Source of the DNA: an uncultured Agathobaculum sp.
Lineage (GTDB): Bacteria > Bacillota > Clostridia > Oscillospirales > Butyricicoccaceae
DNA: 45,180 nt
Reading direction: 5' to 3'
NCBI RefSeq assembly: GCF_944384695.1
Contig: NZ_CALWUQ010000007.1
Coordinates: 1-45,180, forward strand
In this document: positions 31,942-40,060 of the stretch, one piece after another
How the letters are laid out: every line of letters begins with the position of its first letter
How positions within the stretch are numbered: position 1 is the first letter of the stretch
Program-made: the position numbers and the translations under genes
The notes under the pieces: generated by a model
What the model was told of the DNA's origin: nothing
What the model saw: the letters and a program-made list of their open reading frames with translations, nothing else
Database searches by the model: none

Positions 31942-33006
31942 TTACAGGATGCGCAGCGTCTTGGGGGCTTCGGTCAGGTTGATGCAGCCATCCTCGATGG
32001 CATACAGCATATCCTCGGTGCGCACGCCGAATTTCCCGGGCAGGTAAATGCCCGGCTCTGCCGTCAGAATGCTGCCCGCGGGCAGCAACCCTTCCGAACG
32101 CGAGGACGCGGTCGGCGCTTCGTGGATTTCCAGCCCTACGCCATGGCCGAAGCCGTGGCCAAAGGCATCGCCGTAGCCCGCCGCTTCAATCACGCGGCGC
32201 GCCGCGCCGTCCACCTCCCGACCGGATACCCCCGCCTTGCAGCAGGCAATTCCCGCCAATTGCGCGTCCAACACAATATCATACACGCGCTGCATCTCCT
32301 CGGTCACATGCCCGACCGCAACCGTGCGCGTCATATCCGAGCAATAGCCGTCCACAATGCAGCCAAAGTCCATCGTCACGAAATCCCCTGCCGCAATCGT
32401 TTTATCGGTCGGCACGCCATGCGGCTTGGAGCTGTTAGCCCCCGACACCACAATCGGGTCAAACGACATATTTTCCGCCCCGTAGTGCAGCATCAGATAG
32501 GTCAGGCGCGCGGCGATTTCCTTCTCGGTCACGCCAACGCGGATGTCGTTCATGACCTCCTCAAACGCCTGCTCAGCAATGCGCTGCGCCGCCACAATCT
32601 TTTGAACCTCATCATCCTCTTTGGTCACGCGCAGGCGGGCAACGCTGTCCTCCAGCCGCATGGCGGTGGCATGCAGTGCCGTCGCCCAGCGAGTATACGC
32701 GGCATGCGTCAGCGTTTCATCCTCCAGCGCCACCGTGCGCACACCGTCCTGCTCTATCAGCTCATTGACGGCTGCGGTATAGCTGCGGCCCACGCCGATT
32801 TCACGCACCTCAAAATCGGTCACCGCGGCCCGCGCCGCCTCCACATAACGGAAATCCGTATAAAATACCGCCTGCTTGGCGGAAAGATACACTGCGCCCG
32901 CAGTCGAATGGAACCCGGTCGCATAGCGGCGGTTGACCTCGCTGGTCAGCACCAGTGCGTCATAGGGCGCTTCCAGCAGCAGTCCCTGCAATTCCTTTCG
33001 TTTCAT
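31942..33006 (-). CDS. pepP: Xaa-Pro aminopeptidase family (M24B) peptidase
   Basis: A 354-residue two-domain protein: a creatinase-like N-terminal domain (1-120) and the M24 pita-bread catalytic domain. The five metal ligands are visible in MDFGCIVDGYCSDMTR (two Asp), GHGFGHGVGLEIHEAP (His), LTAEPGIYLPG (Glu) and VRTEDM (Glu). It removes N-terminal residues next to proline. ATG 33006 has GAGGTGG in front. It is last in the yqeG-nfo-like-aroQ-pepP operon, 10 bp after aroQ. Confidence 0.92.
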   Translation of the reverse strand: MKRKELQGLLLEAPYDALVLTSEVNRRYATGFHSTAGAVYLSAKQAVFYTDFRYVEAARAAVTDFEVREIGVGRSYTAAVNELIEQDGVRTVALEDETLTHAAYTRWATALHATAMRLEDSVARLRVTKEDDEVQKIVAAQRIAEQAFEEVMNDIRVGVTEKEIAARLTYLMLHYGAENMSFDPIVVSGANSSKPHGVPTDKTIAAGDFVTMDFGCIVDGYCSDMTRTVAVGHVTEEMQRVYDIVLDAQLAGIACCKAGVSGREVDGAARRVIEAAGYGDAFGHGFGHGVGLEIHEAPTASSRSEGLLPAGSILTAEPGIYLPGKFGVRTEDMLYAIEDGCINLTEAPKTLRIL

Positions 33007-33016
33007 GTCAGCCACC

Positions 33017-33451
33017 TCACCCGATGATTGCCTTGACCGCATCCACGGCCAGCAGATAGCTGTGCTTGCCGAAGCCCGCGATTACGCCCGCGCACACCGG
33101 CCCGATGACCGATTTATGTCGAAACTCTTCACGCGCCTGCACGTTGGACATGTGTACCTCCACAGCGGGGAGACGCACCGCCGCGATTGCGTCACGCAGC
33201 GCATAGCTGTAATGCGTATATGCGCCCGCGTTGATGATGATGGCGTCGCAGTCCTCTCGCGCGACATGAATGCGGTCGATGAGCGCGCCCTCCGAGTTGG
33301 ATTGGAACACCGCGCACTCCATCCCCAGACGCTGGCATTTGTTGACCACCTCCGCATTGATGGCGGCAAGCGTATCCGAGCCGTAAATCCCCGGCTCACG
33401 CTGACCGGTCAGGTTGAGATTGGGTCCATGAATCAGCAGCACTTTTTTCAT
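33017..33451 (-). CDS. aroQ: 3-dehydroquinate dehydratase, type II
   Basis: A 144-residue shikimate pathway enzyme. It has N-terminal [19 protein letters not shown] with the catalytic Tyr, [32 protein letters not shown] and [18 protein letters not shown] with the catalytic His. The length is standard for the dodecameric type II family. It starts on the stop of the preceding gene (ATGA). Confidence 0.96.
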   Translation of the reverse strand: MKKVLLIHGPNLNLTGQREPGIYGSDTLAAINAEVVNKCQRLGMECAVFQSNSEGALIDRIHVAREDCDAIIINAGAYTHYSYALRDAIAAVRLPAVEVHMSNVQAREEFRHKSVIGPVCAGVIAGFGKHSYLLAVDAVKAIIG

Positions 33452-34308
33452 TTTTCTATCTCCTTGTGAAAAATTTGCATCATCGTCACAGCATCCTCGG
33501 CCTGCGTTCCGGCCGATTCGCAGATAAAGGTCGGGGTGTAGCCCCGCGCCGCGGCCTCCTGCGCCACCGGTGCAAAGTCCGGCCCGTAGTCCGTATCGGC
33601 AAAGGTCAAATGCCGCACTTCGCCCTTGGCGTTGTACTCGATGTGGGAAAAATGCGCGTGCAGCACGCGCGTACGCTCCACACCAATGGTATTTTCCATC
33701 AAATCAAACAGGCGCGCCACATCCGCGCGCGTCGACATGCCGCCGCCCGTGCGGCTGTTGAGATGGCCGAAGTCGATACAGGGCAGCAGGCGCTCGTCCG
33801 CCGCGACCAGCTCGCAGACCTCCTCCGCCGAACCGAGCACACTTTTCTTGCCCATGGTTTCCAGACAAACCGTGCAGCCGGTCAGATGGGCTTCGTCCAG
33901 CGCACGCAGAATATTTTTCACGTTCTCATGCGTATTGCGCATCGCGCGCTCGCGCGTCAGTTTGCCCTGTCCGCCGCAGTGCACCACCATGCGCGTCGCG
34001 CCCAGCGGCACTGCCAGCTGCGCGGTTTCCAACACATAACCGACGTTCTTTTCCATCCGCTCGGCTTCCTCGGAAGACAGGTTGATAAAATACGGCGCAT
34101 GGATGCTCATGCGGATATCATGCAGAGCCGCCGCCGCGCCGATTTTGCGCGCGGTCTCCTCCCCGCAGCGCACGCCGCGGCCGCACTGGTATTCAAACGC
34201 AGTCAGGCCCTTGTCAGCCAGCCACGCGGGCGCATCCTCGCTTTTCTTAAAGCCCTCGGCGGCAAAGGACTCGGAATTGCCCGCCGGGCCGAATCTTGCC
34301 TCACTCAT
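33448..34308 (-). CDS. Endonuclease IV-like (AP endonuclease family 2) TIM-barrel protein
   Basis: A 286-residue TIM barrel with metal-ligand positions of endonuclease IV (Nfo): [52 protein letters not shown] and ICESAG. Related sugar-phosphate isomerases share the fold, but the His/Glu set and INLSS favour an Nfo-like DNA-repair enzyme. ATG 34308 has AGAGG five bases upstream and overlaps the yqeG stop by 8 nt. Confidence 0.82.
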   Translation of the reverse strand: MSEARFGPAGNSESFAAEGFKKSEDAPAWLADKGLTAFEYQCGRGVRCGEETARKIGAAAALHDIRMSIHAPYFINLSSEEAERMEKNVGYVLETAQLAVPLGATRMVVHCGGQGKLTRERAMRNTHENVKNILRALDEAHLTGCTVCLETMGKKSVLGSAEEVCELVAADERLLPCIDFGHLNSRTGGGMSTRADVARLFDLMENTIGVERTRVLHAHFSHIEYNAKGEVRHLTFADTDYGPDFAPVAQEAAARGYTPTFICESAGTQAEDAVTMMQIFHKEIEK

Positions 34309-34813
34309 GCCGTCCTCTTGCCTCCATCCTGCGCTTGCCGCGCTCGATAAAACCGCGCTCGATTTGATAGCGCACATTCACCCAGAAATAATGCCGGTCG
34401 AGCGTCTGCACGTAGCAGGTCAGCGCGCCGACGCGGTTGCCGCCGAGCACATCGGTAAAAATCTGGTCGCCCACGACGGCGATTTGGCCGAGCGGCAGAC
34501 CAAGCCGCTTTGCCGCCCGACGAAAGCCGCCCGCCAGCGGCTTTACCGCCCGGCAGATATATTCCGCGCCCAGCGCCTCACAAAATTTTCCCACGCGCGC
34601 CTCGCGGTTGTTGGAAAACACCAGCACTTGCAGCCCTGCCTCGCGCAGCATGCGCACAAACGGCGCGAGCGTATCCGGCGGCAGCGCCGCCTTGTGCGAG
34701 GCCATCGTGCCGTCCAAATCAATCAGCACGCCGCGAATCCCATGCCGTCCGAGCAGCGTGGGCGTAATATCATAAATAGAATCAAACACATAATCCGGAA
34801 TCAGTTTGCTCAT
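34301..34813 (-). CDS. yqeG: YqeG family HAD-type phosphatase
   Basis: A 170-residue HAD IIIA phosphatase. Motif I is LIDLDGTM, motif II is LVFSNN, the lysine is in YICRAVKPLAGGF, and motif III/IV is AVVGDQIFTDVLGGNRVG. YqeG proteins are widespread in Firmicutes, and the physiological substrate is not well settled. The RBS is GCAGGAG. It is the first gene of the yqeG-nfo-like-aroQ-pepP operon. Confidence 0.93.
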   Translation of the reverse strand: MSKLIPDYVFDSIYDITPTLLGRHGIRGVLIDLDGTMASHKAALPPDTLAPFVRMLREAGLQVLVFSNNREARVGKFCEALGAEYICRAVKPLAGGFRRAAKRLGLPLGQIAVVGDQIFTDVLGGNRVGALTCYVQTLDRHYFWVNVRYQIERGFIERGKRRMEARGRHE

Positions 34814-34938
34814 TCGTTCACTCCTGCGTTCTCACTTTGGCGAATGCCACATATAGTGTAATAGAATTTGTCCAAAAAGTCCAGTGCAGCGCCGCAGCCT
34901 CCGCCATATGCGCTGCCCCGAACACAAGGGAGTCGATC

Positions 34939-35712
34939 ATGATGGTATATACGAAAAATCTGGTGCTGGTATGCACCGGCCGGGATACGGCACGCGCAGC
35001 CGGACAGGGCATGCCCGTCCTGCATCTTTGTCTGGGCATCACGCCCAAGGGTGCCTTGCAGCGTTTGCAGCTGCCGACCGCACAGGCGCACTGTCTGCTT
35101 GGCTTATGCGACCCGCCGCTCGATTTGGCACTCTGCAACCCGGACCGGCTGGCAGCCGATCTGGTTTTTGAAGCCAAGCGCACAAATGCCCCCGGCGTAT
35201 TTGCCGATTTTGAGCACGACACACCGCGCGGCCGCGCGCTGCTGGCCGCTTTTGATACCGCACTGCATGAAGCGGATATCCCATTTTTTGTCCCGCTTGC
35301 CTGTGGCCGCCAGTTGACGCACGCGGTTTTGACCACACCGACCGCACTTTCGGGCGGCAGTCTGACCGCCTATATCTCGTCCTTGCAGGGCATCTACGGC
35401 GCGGCGCGCATCGCAGCGTTTTTGCAGCCGGTCTCGCAGGATTTCACCCTGCCTTCGACCACACCGAACGGCAAGACCCTGACCAAAGTCGAGCGCGAAG
35501 CATTGCTCACACGCACCGGCGCGCAGACCTTCTTCTCCCGCGAGCTGTGCGCCAAATACTTCACCTATACCGACAGCGACGGCCGCGCGCATTTTGTGTT
35601 GTTCGACGACGCTTCCACACTGGAGGCCAAACTCGCGCAGCTGGCCGGCTGCGGCGTGCAGACGGTATTCGCGCTGTTCCCGGATGCCGCCGAGCTGCTC
35701 AATCCGTCGTGA
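34939..35712 (+). CDS. Hypothetical protein, possibly a degenerate GH18-like fold
   Basis: A 257-residue soluble protein with no signal peptide. The C-terminal part (KYFTYTDSDGRAHFVLFDDASTLEAK cut here as YTDSDGRAHFVLFDDA, then LAGCGVQTVFALFPDAAELL) resembles the last strands of GH18 barrels of the spore-coat YaaH type, but I see no DxxDxDxE catalytic motif. It may be a non-catalytic relative; the resemblance is weak. The ATG follows AAGGGAG. Its last 14 bp overlap the convergent ybaK gene. Confidence 0.6.
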   Translation: MMVYTKNLVLVCTGRDTARAAGQGMPVLHLCLGITPKGALQRLQLPTAQAHCLLGLCDPPLDLALCNPDRLAADLVFEAKRTNAPGVFADFEHDTPRGRALLAAFDTALHEADIPFFVPLACGRQLTHAVLTTPTALSGGSLTAYISSLQGIYGAARIAAFLQPVSQDFTLPSTTPNGKTLTKVEREALLTRTGAQTFFSRELCAKYFTYTDSDGRAHFVLFDDASTLEAKLAQLAGCGVQTVFALFPDAAELLNPS

Positions 35713-36178
35713 TGGGCGCGGTTTTTGCCCGCGTGAGCGCAATCAGGTCGGCAGGGGCGCACTCAATCTGGTAGCCGATTTTGCCCGCCGATACAATCAC
35801 CGTCGGGATAGCGTTCACGCTCTCGTCAAACACGGTCGCAAACGCTTTTTTCATGCCCACCGGCGAGCAGCCGCCACGCACATAACCGGTAAGCCCCAGC
35901 AGCTCCTTGACGTGCACCAGCTCAACCGACTTCTCTCCCGCAGCCTTGGCGGCTCTTTTTAAGTCAAGCTCCTTTGCCACCGGAATGACAAACACATGGT
36001 AGCTGCCCGAACGCCCGCGCGCGACCAGCGTTTTGAACACCTGTTCCACGTTCTGGCCCAGCAGCCCGGCCACCGTCACGCCGTCCACCGCTTCCTTGCC
36101 GTGCGGATATTCATGTGCGGTATACGCGATTTTATGCTGTTCCAACACGCGCATCACATTGGTTTTGTCCGAAGCCAT
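35699..36178 (-). CDS. ybaK: Cys-tRNA(Pro) deacylase, YbaK type
   Basis: A 159-residue YbaK-family editing domain that hydrolyses Cys mischarged on tRNA-Pro. It has HEYPHGKEAVDGVTVAGLLG, VFKTLVARG, VIPVAKELDLKRAAKA, and the diagnostic LTGYVRGGCSPVGMKK with the conserved Gly-Gly-x-Ser-Pro loop. It is monocistronic, with its own promoter, and convergent with the gene at 34939. Confidence 0.94.
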   Translation of the reverse strand: MASDKTNVMRVLEQHKIAYTAHEYPHGKEAVDGVTVAGLLGQNVEQVFKTLVARGRSGSYHVFVIPVAKELDLKRAAKAAGEKSVELVHVKELLGLTGYVRGGCSPVGMKKAFATVFDESVNAIPTVIVSAGKIGYQIECAPADLIALTRAKTAPITTD

Positions 36179-36210
36179 TTTCCTCGCTCCAATCTGCGTT
36201 TTATACAGAT

Positions 36211-36239
36211 ATTATAGCTTCCATTTGTGCAAAGCGCAA
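36211..36239 (-). promoter_or_regulatory. Promoter of ybaK
   Basis: On the minus strand TTGCGC (plus 36234-36239), 17 bp, exact TATAAT (plus 36211-36216). Confidence 0.7.
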
Positions 36240-36247
36240 GAAATATC

Positions 36248-36280
36248 AAAAGGGTTTCTCCGAGAGAGAAACCCTTTTTT
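36248..36280 (-). terminator. Bidirectional terminator of the export/SLH operon
   Basis: Perfect 13-bp stem AAAAGGGTTTCTC / GAGAAACCCTTTT with a 5-nt loop, just after the SLH gene stop; it abuts the ybaK promoter. Confidence 0.9.
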
Positions 36281-36288
36281 CTTCCGCA

Positions 36289-38136
36289 TCAAATGGGCCG
36301 CGCTACGACAATCCGGATGCGCCCGCCGTCGTCGGTGTCCTTATCGTAATAGCAGGTGATATCATAGGCATCCAAGTTGTTTCGCAGCTCAGTCAGCGAA
36401 AACAGGCTGTAGTTTGAATTCTGATACAGATATACCGCACAATCATCCCAGAACAGCCAGCTTTCGTCATCCTTTGTCACCCCAAGCTGGGTGATGCTGT
36501 CCGGATTTTTAATCTGGTTGAGTGCGCGCACAGATTGCAGCTGCCCGTTTTCCATGGTCAGCCGCGCCGGACCGGCTGATGCGCCGAGCGAACTGCCGTT
36601 GGTGGTCAGTGTTTTTTCCTCACCATTCACCAGATAGGTATACTCGCCCGATGTACTCATGCCGTTCGATTCATTTTTGGCGGAGGTGATAATGCCGTAC
36701 TCGTATAAGTCGCCGGTAAAGTCCCGCAGAATCAAATCCGTAATCTCGCCCGCGTCGTTTACCGCATAATAGCGCACATCCCCGCTTTCCAACTCCGCAC
36801 CGTTCAACCGAGAATAATAAACGCGCACCGCCGCGGTATCATTGACGTCCAGAATCCGGATGTCATCCGCCATGGTGCGGCTGCCGATGGCGCGGCCCGA
36901 TACCGTACCGGTCAGCGAAGTAGATTGCAGGATAGAAACATCGGTTTCGGACGAGCCGAAACCGATTGCAACAAAATCGCCCTCTTCAACCGTGGTTTTG
37001 GAGCAGGGGTACACATAGCTGACGCCGTCGGTCGCTGTGACGGTGATGGTGCGGGCGGTGTACGCATTGCCCACGGCGTTATTATAGGTCGCCGTGCCGA
37101 CTGCCGTCACCACGCCGGCAACCGATGCGGCATAGTCCTCTGCGGGCAGCGCATAAGCTACCTTACCGTCGCGGCCGAGCAGCAGCGTGACCACATCCCC
37201 GATATTCAGCCCGCCGAGCGCCGACAATGCATACGCGGCTTCGCTTGTCTCGATTTCGTAGGTATTGCCCGCTACCGTCACCGAGGTCGGTGAGGAGGTC
37301 GAAGGCGACGCTGACTGATAGGTGCCGCTGACTGCGTTGGCATACGCCCAGATGGTCGAATCATTGTAGTAAATGACATCATACTTCTGCACCGCATCAG
37401 CCGTGGACGCATAGCCGTTTCGATAGACGGTTTTGTTATCACCCGACACCAGCTCGGACAGGGTGCTTTCTACCACAAACGGCCCTTCCATGGTATCCGA
37501 CACCATGCTCAGATAGTCGATTTCGCCGTTGCTGTTCAAGGTATAGCCCAGCGTTTGCGCATAAACCTGCCCGTCCTTGGTGTCGGCATTGAGCAGATTA
37601 TAGAACAGGTACATCATGTTGCGGCGCGTCATGGTCGTGCCCTGCGAAGCGGTCACGCCCGTGTTCAGTCCCAGCGACTGATACAGCGCAAGCTGTCCAT
37701 AAGGGTAAGAGCCGGAAAAATCCTCGGTCGTGTAGCCGAGCAACTTGAGGCAGCCGGTGGCCGCCTCCTCCAGCGTCACCGTCTGATTTGGCTTATAGCT
37801 GCCGTCCAGATAGCCGGTCAGCCAGCCCTGCTGCACTGCGGTTTTGATATATCCCGCCGCCCAGTGCGTATAGGGTACGTCCTTGAACGGCGAGACATTG
37901 GACGTGCCCGCCACCTTGTCCTTATAGCTGGACGCCGCGACCAGCATTTTGGCATACTCTGCGCGCGTGACCGTTTTATCCAGATTCATATTGCCGCTCG
38001 TGTCGCCCACCATGATGCCGGTCGAACGGATGACCTGTTCCACCACGCTTTCCGACACCGCGGACGCTGCAAACGCCGACGGCAGGCAGCCGAGCAGCAC
38101 CGCCGCTGTCAGCAGCAGCGAAAGTATCTTTTTCAT
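36289..38136 (-). CDS. Secreted S-layer homology (SLH) domain protein
   Basis: A 615-residue exported protein. The signal peptide is residues 1-23 (KKILSLLLTAAVLLGCLPSAFAA). SLH repeats follow (about 25-190): one with TVTRAEYAKMLVAAS and FKDVPYTHWAAGYIKTAV, one with GYLDGSYKPNQTVTLEEAA, and a degenerate third. The remaining ~420 residues are a beta-rich region without a recognised domain (repeating GDVVTLLLGRDGKV, EEGDFVAIGFG). SLH domains anchor proteins to pyruvylated wall polymer. AAAGGAGGAG precedes ATG 38136, 13 bp after the permease stop, so it is the last gene of the export operon. Confidence 0.9.
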   Translation of the reverse strand: MKKILSLLLTAAVLLGCLPSAFAASAVSESVVEQVIRSTGIMVGDTSGNMNLDKTVTRAEYAKMLVAASSYKDKVAGTSNVSPFKDVPYTHWAAGYIKTAVQQGWLTGYLDGSYKPNQTVTLEEAATGCLKLLGYTTEDFSGSYPYGQLALYQSLGLNTGVTASQGTTMTRRNMMYLFYNLLNADTKDGQVYAQTLGYTLNSNGEIDYLSMVSDTMEGPFVVESTLSELVSGDNKTVYRNGYASTADAVQKYDVIYYNDSTIWAYANAVSGTYQSASPSTSSPTSVTVAGNTYEIETSEAAYALSALGGLNIGDVVTLLLGRDGKVAYALPAEDYAASVAGVVTAVGTATYNNAVGNAYTARTITVTATDGVSYVYPCSKTTVEEGDFVAIGFGSSETDVSILQSTSLTGTVSGRAIGSRTMADDIRILDVNDTAAVRVYYSRLNGAELESGDVRYYAVNDAGEITDLILRDFTGDLYEYGIITSAKNESNGMSTSGEYTYLVNGEEKTLTTNGSSLGASAGPARLTMENGQLQSVRALNQIKNPDSITQLGVTKDDESWLFWDDCAVYLYQNSNYSLFSLTELRNNLDAYDITCYYDKDTDDGGRIRIVVARPI

Positions 38137-38149
38137 GCTTCTCCTCCTT

Positions 38150-39325
38150 TTAATCATACCGCAGCGCGTCGATTGGGTTGAGCTTTGCCGCCTTACTTGC
38201 CGGCATAAAGCCGAAAAACACGCCGATGAATACCGAAACGCCAAAGCTGACGCCGACCGCGCTCACCGATGGCGTGGCGTTAATGCCGATTGCCTGCCCG
38301 AGCGCGAGTGCCACAGCGGCGCCGAACACAATGCCTATCACACCGCCCAGCGCCGAGGTCGTGCCCGCCTCAATGACAAACTGGCGCATGATATCCCTTT
38401 TTTTCGCGCCGAGCGATTTTCGGATGCCGATTTCGCGCGTGCGCTCCGTGACCGACACCAGCATGATATTCATGATGCCAATGCCGCCCACAAGCAGCGA
38501 AATGCCCGCAATGCCGACCAGAACCATGGTCATCATCGAGGTCATCTCCTCCATGGAATCAATCATTTCCTGCATATCGGAAATGGTGTAAAAATCATCG
38601 TTTTCAAACACGGCATACAGCGCGTTATCCAGAATGGTCGTTCCCTGCGCATTGAGCGCAGAATCCCATGTGGCAAAGGTATACGTAGAAATCTGCCCGA
38701 AGGTCAGCTTGGAGGCGGTGGTATACGGCAGATAAATGCAGTCATCCAACGAACCTTCGGTCGAGTCATCCTGCTGCTCGATGACGCCCACCACGGTCAG
38801 CGCATTGCCGTTGACCTTGACCGTCTGCCCGACCGCGTTGCCTCCCAGCATATTTGCTACATAAGTACCGACCACGGCAACTTTGCTGCGCGCTTCCAAA
38901 TCCGCGTAGCTGATGAACCGGCCGCTTTGCAGCCCCAGACCGTTGATTTCCGCATACTGCTCGGAAACGCCGCTGACTGAGGTGGAGGAAAAGCTGTCCG
39001 AATCGGTCGCAGTTTTGACCGAACCCATGATGGACACCGTCGGGCTCATGCCCATGAATACATCGGTGTTTTCTTCATAAAGCTCATACATATCATCCAC
39101 GTCCACCGTGCGGGACGAGCCGCGCCCGGTGACATTCACGGTCAGCATGTTGGTGCCCATATCCTCAAACATGGAGGTGACCTCGCCCGTCATGCCCTGC
39201 ATGAGCGAGACCAGGATGATTACCGAGCCGACGCCGATGATGATGCCCAGCATGGTCAAAAATGCGCGCAGCTTACTGCCCGCCAGACTTTTGAGCGCCA
39301 GCTTGAACGCCTGTGTAAATCCCAT
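38150..39325 (-). CDS. MacB-like ABC transporter permease
   Basis: A 391-residue FtsX/MacB-family permease. The N-terminal helix region (LAGSKLRAFLTMLGIIIGVGSVIILVSL, helix about 18-45) is followed by a MacB extracytoplasmic domain (about 50-260) and three C-terminal helices (around VLVGIAGISLLVGGIGIMNIM, GVIGIVFGAAVALALG and GVSFGVSVFIGVFFGF). The ERTREIGIRKSLGAKKRDI motif is diagnostic. It forms a mechanotransmission-type exporter with the ATPase (3-bp gap) and the adaptor. Confidence 0.93.
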   Translation of the reverse strand: MGFTQAFKLALKSLAGSKLRAFLTMLGIIIGVGSVIILVSLMQGMTGEVTSMFEDMGTNMLTVNVTGRGSSRTVDVDDMYELYEENTDVFMGMSPTVSIMGSVKTATDSDSFSSTSVSGVSEQYAEINGLGLQSGRFISYADLEARSKVAVVGTYVANMLGGNAVGQTVKVNGNALTVVGVIEQQDDSTEGSLDDCIYLPYTTASKLTFGQISTYTFATWDSALNAQGTTILDNALYAVFENDDFYTISDMQEMIDSMEEMTSMMTMVLVGIAGISLLVGGIGIMNIMLVSVTERTREIGIRKSLGAKKRDIMRQFVIEAGTTSALGGVIGIVFGAAVALALGQAIGINATPSVSAVGVSFGVSVFIGVFFGFMPASKAAKLNPIDALRYD

Positions 39326-39328
39326 CCG

Positions 39329-40060
39329 TCAGTCTCCTCTCGGGAAGGCCTCGCGCGCCGGGCCGTCAAAAATGATTTTTCCGTCCGCCACGCGGATGAC
39401 ACGCTGTGCCTCCTGCGCAATGCTGTTGTCATGCGTAATCAGAACGATGGTGTTGCCCTCGTCGTTGAGCTTTTGCAGAAAATCCAGTACCTCGCGGCTG
39501 GTGCGTGAATCGAGCGCGCCGGTCGGTTCGTCCGCCAGAATGACCGAGGGGTTGCCCGCGAGCGCGCGAGCGATGGAAACGCGCTGCTGCTGGCCGCCGG
39601 AGAGCTGGTTTGGCAGGTTTTTCTCCTTGCCCGCCAGACCGACGCGCGCAATCTGATACCGCGCCCGCTCGGCGCGCTCGTCCGCGGACACGCCTGCGTA
39701 CAACAGCGACAGCTCCACGTTTTCCTGCACGTTCAGCTTGGGAATCAGGTTGTACTGCTGAAAAATGAATCCCAATGTTTTATTGCGAATCTCAGCCTGC
39801 TCATCGTCGGTCAGCTCGGAAACATCCTCGCCGTTTAACAGATACTGTCCGCTCGTCGGCACATCCAGACAGCCGATGATGTTCATGAGCGTGCTTTTCC
39901 CCGAACCGGACTGACCGACAATCGCCACAAATTCGCCCTTGAAAATTTTCATCGAAACACCGTCCGAAGCATGCACATCCGTATCGCCCATATGGTAAAT
40001 CTTATAAATATTGCGCAGCTCGATAAGCGGTGTTCCGGTTGCAGCCTGTTGCGTGTTCAT
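39329..40060 (-). CDS. MacB/LolD-type ABC transporter ATPase
   Basis: A 243-residue ATP-binding subunit. Walker A is GQSGSGKSTLMN, the Q-loop is FIFQQYNLIPKLN, the signature is LSGGQQQRVSIARAL, Walker B is VILADEPTGALD and the switch His is LITHDNS. ATG 40060 overlaps the adaptor stop (TGATG), which suggests translational reinitiation; a GTG one codon earlier is possible. It pairs with the permease gene that follows. Confidence 0.95.
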   Translation of the reverse strand: MNTQQAATGTPLIELRNIYKIYHMGDTDVHASDGVSMKIFKGEFVAIVGQSGSGKSTLMNIIGCLDVPTSGQYLLNGEDVSELTDDEQAEIRNKTLGFIFQQYNLIPKLNVQENVELSLLYAGVSADERAERARYQIARVGLAGKEKNLPNQLSGGQQQRVSIARALAGNPSVILADEPTGALDSRTSREVLDFLQKLNDEGNTIVLITHDNSIAQEAQRVIRVADGKIIFDGPAREAFPRGD

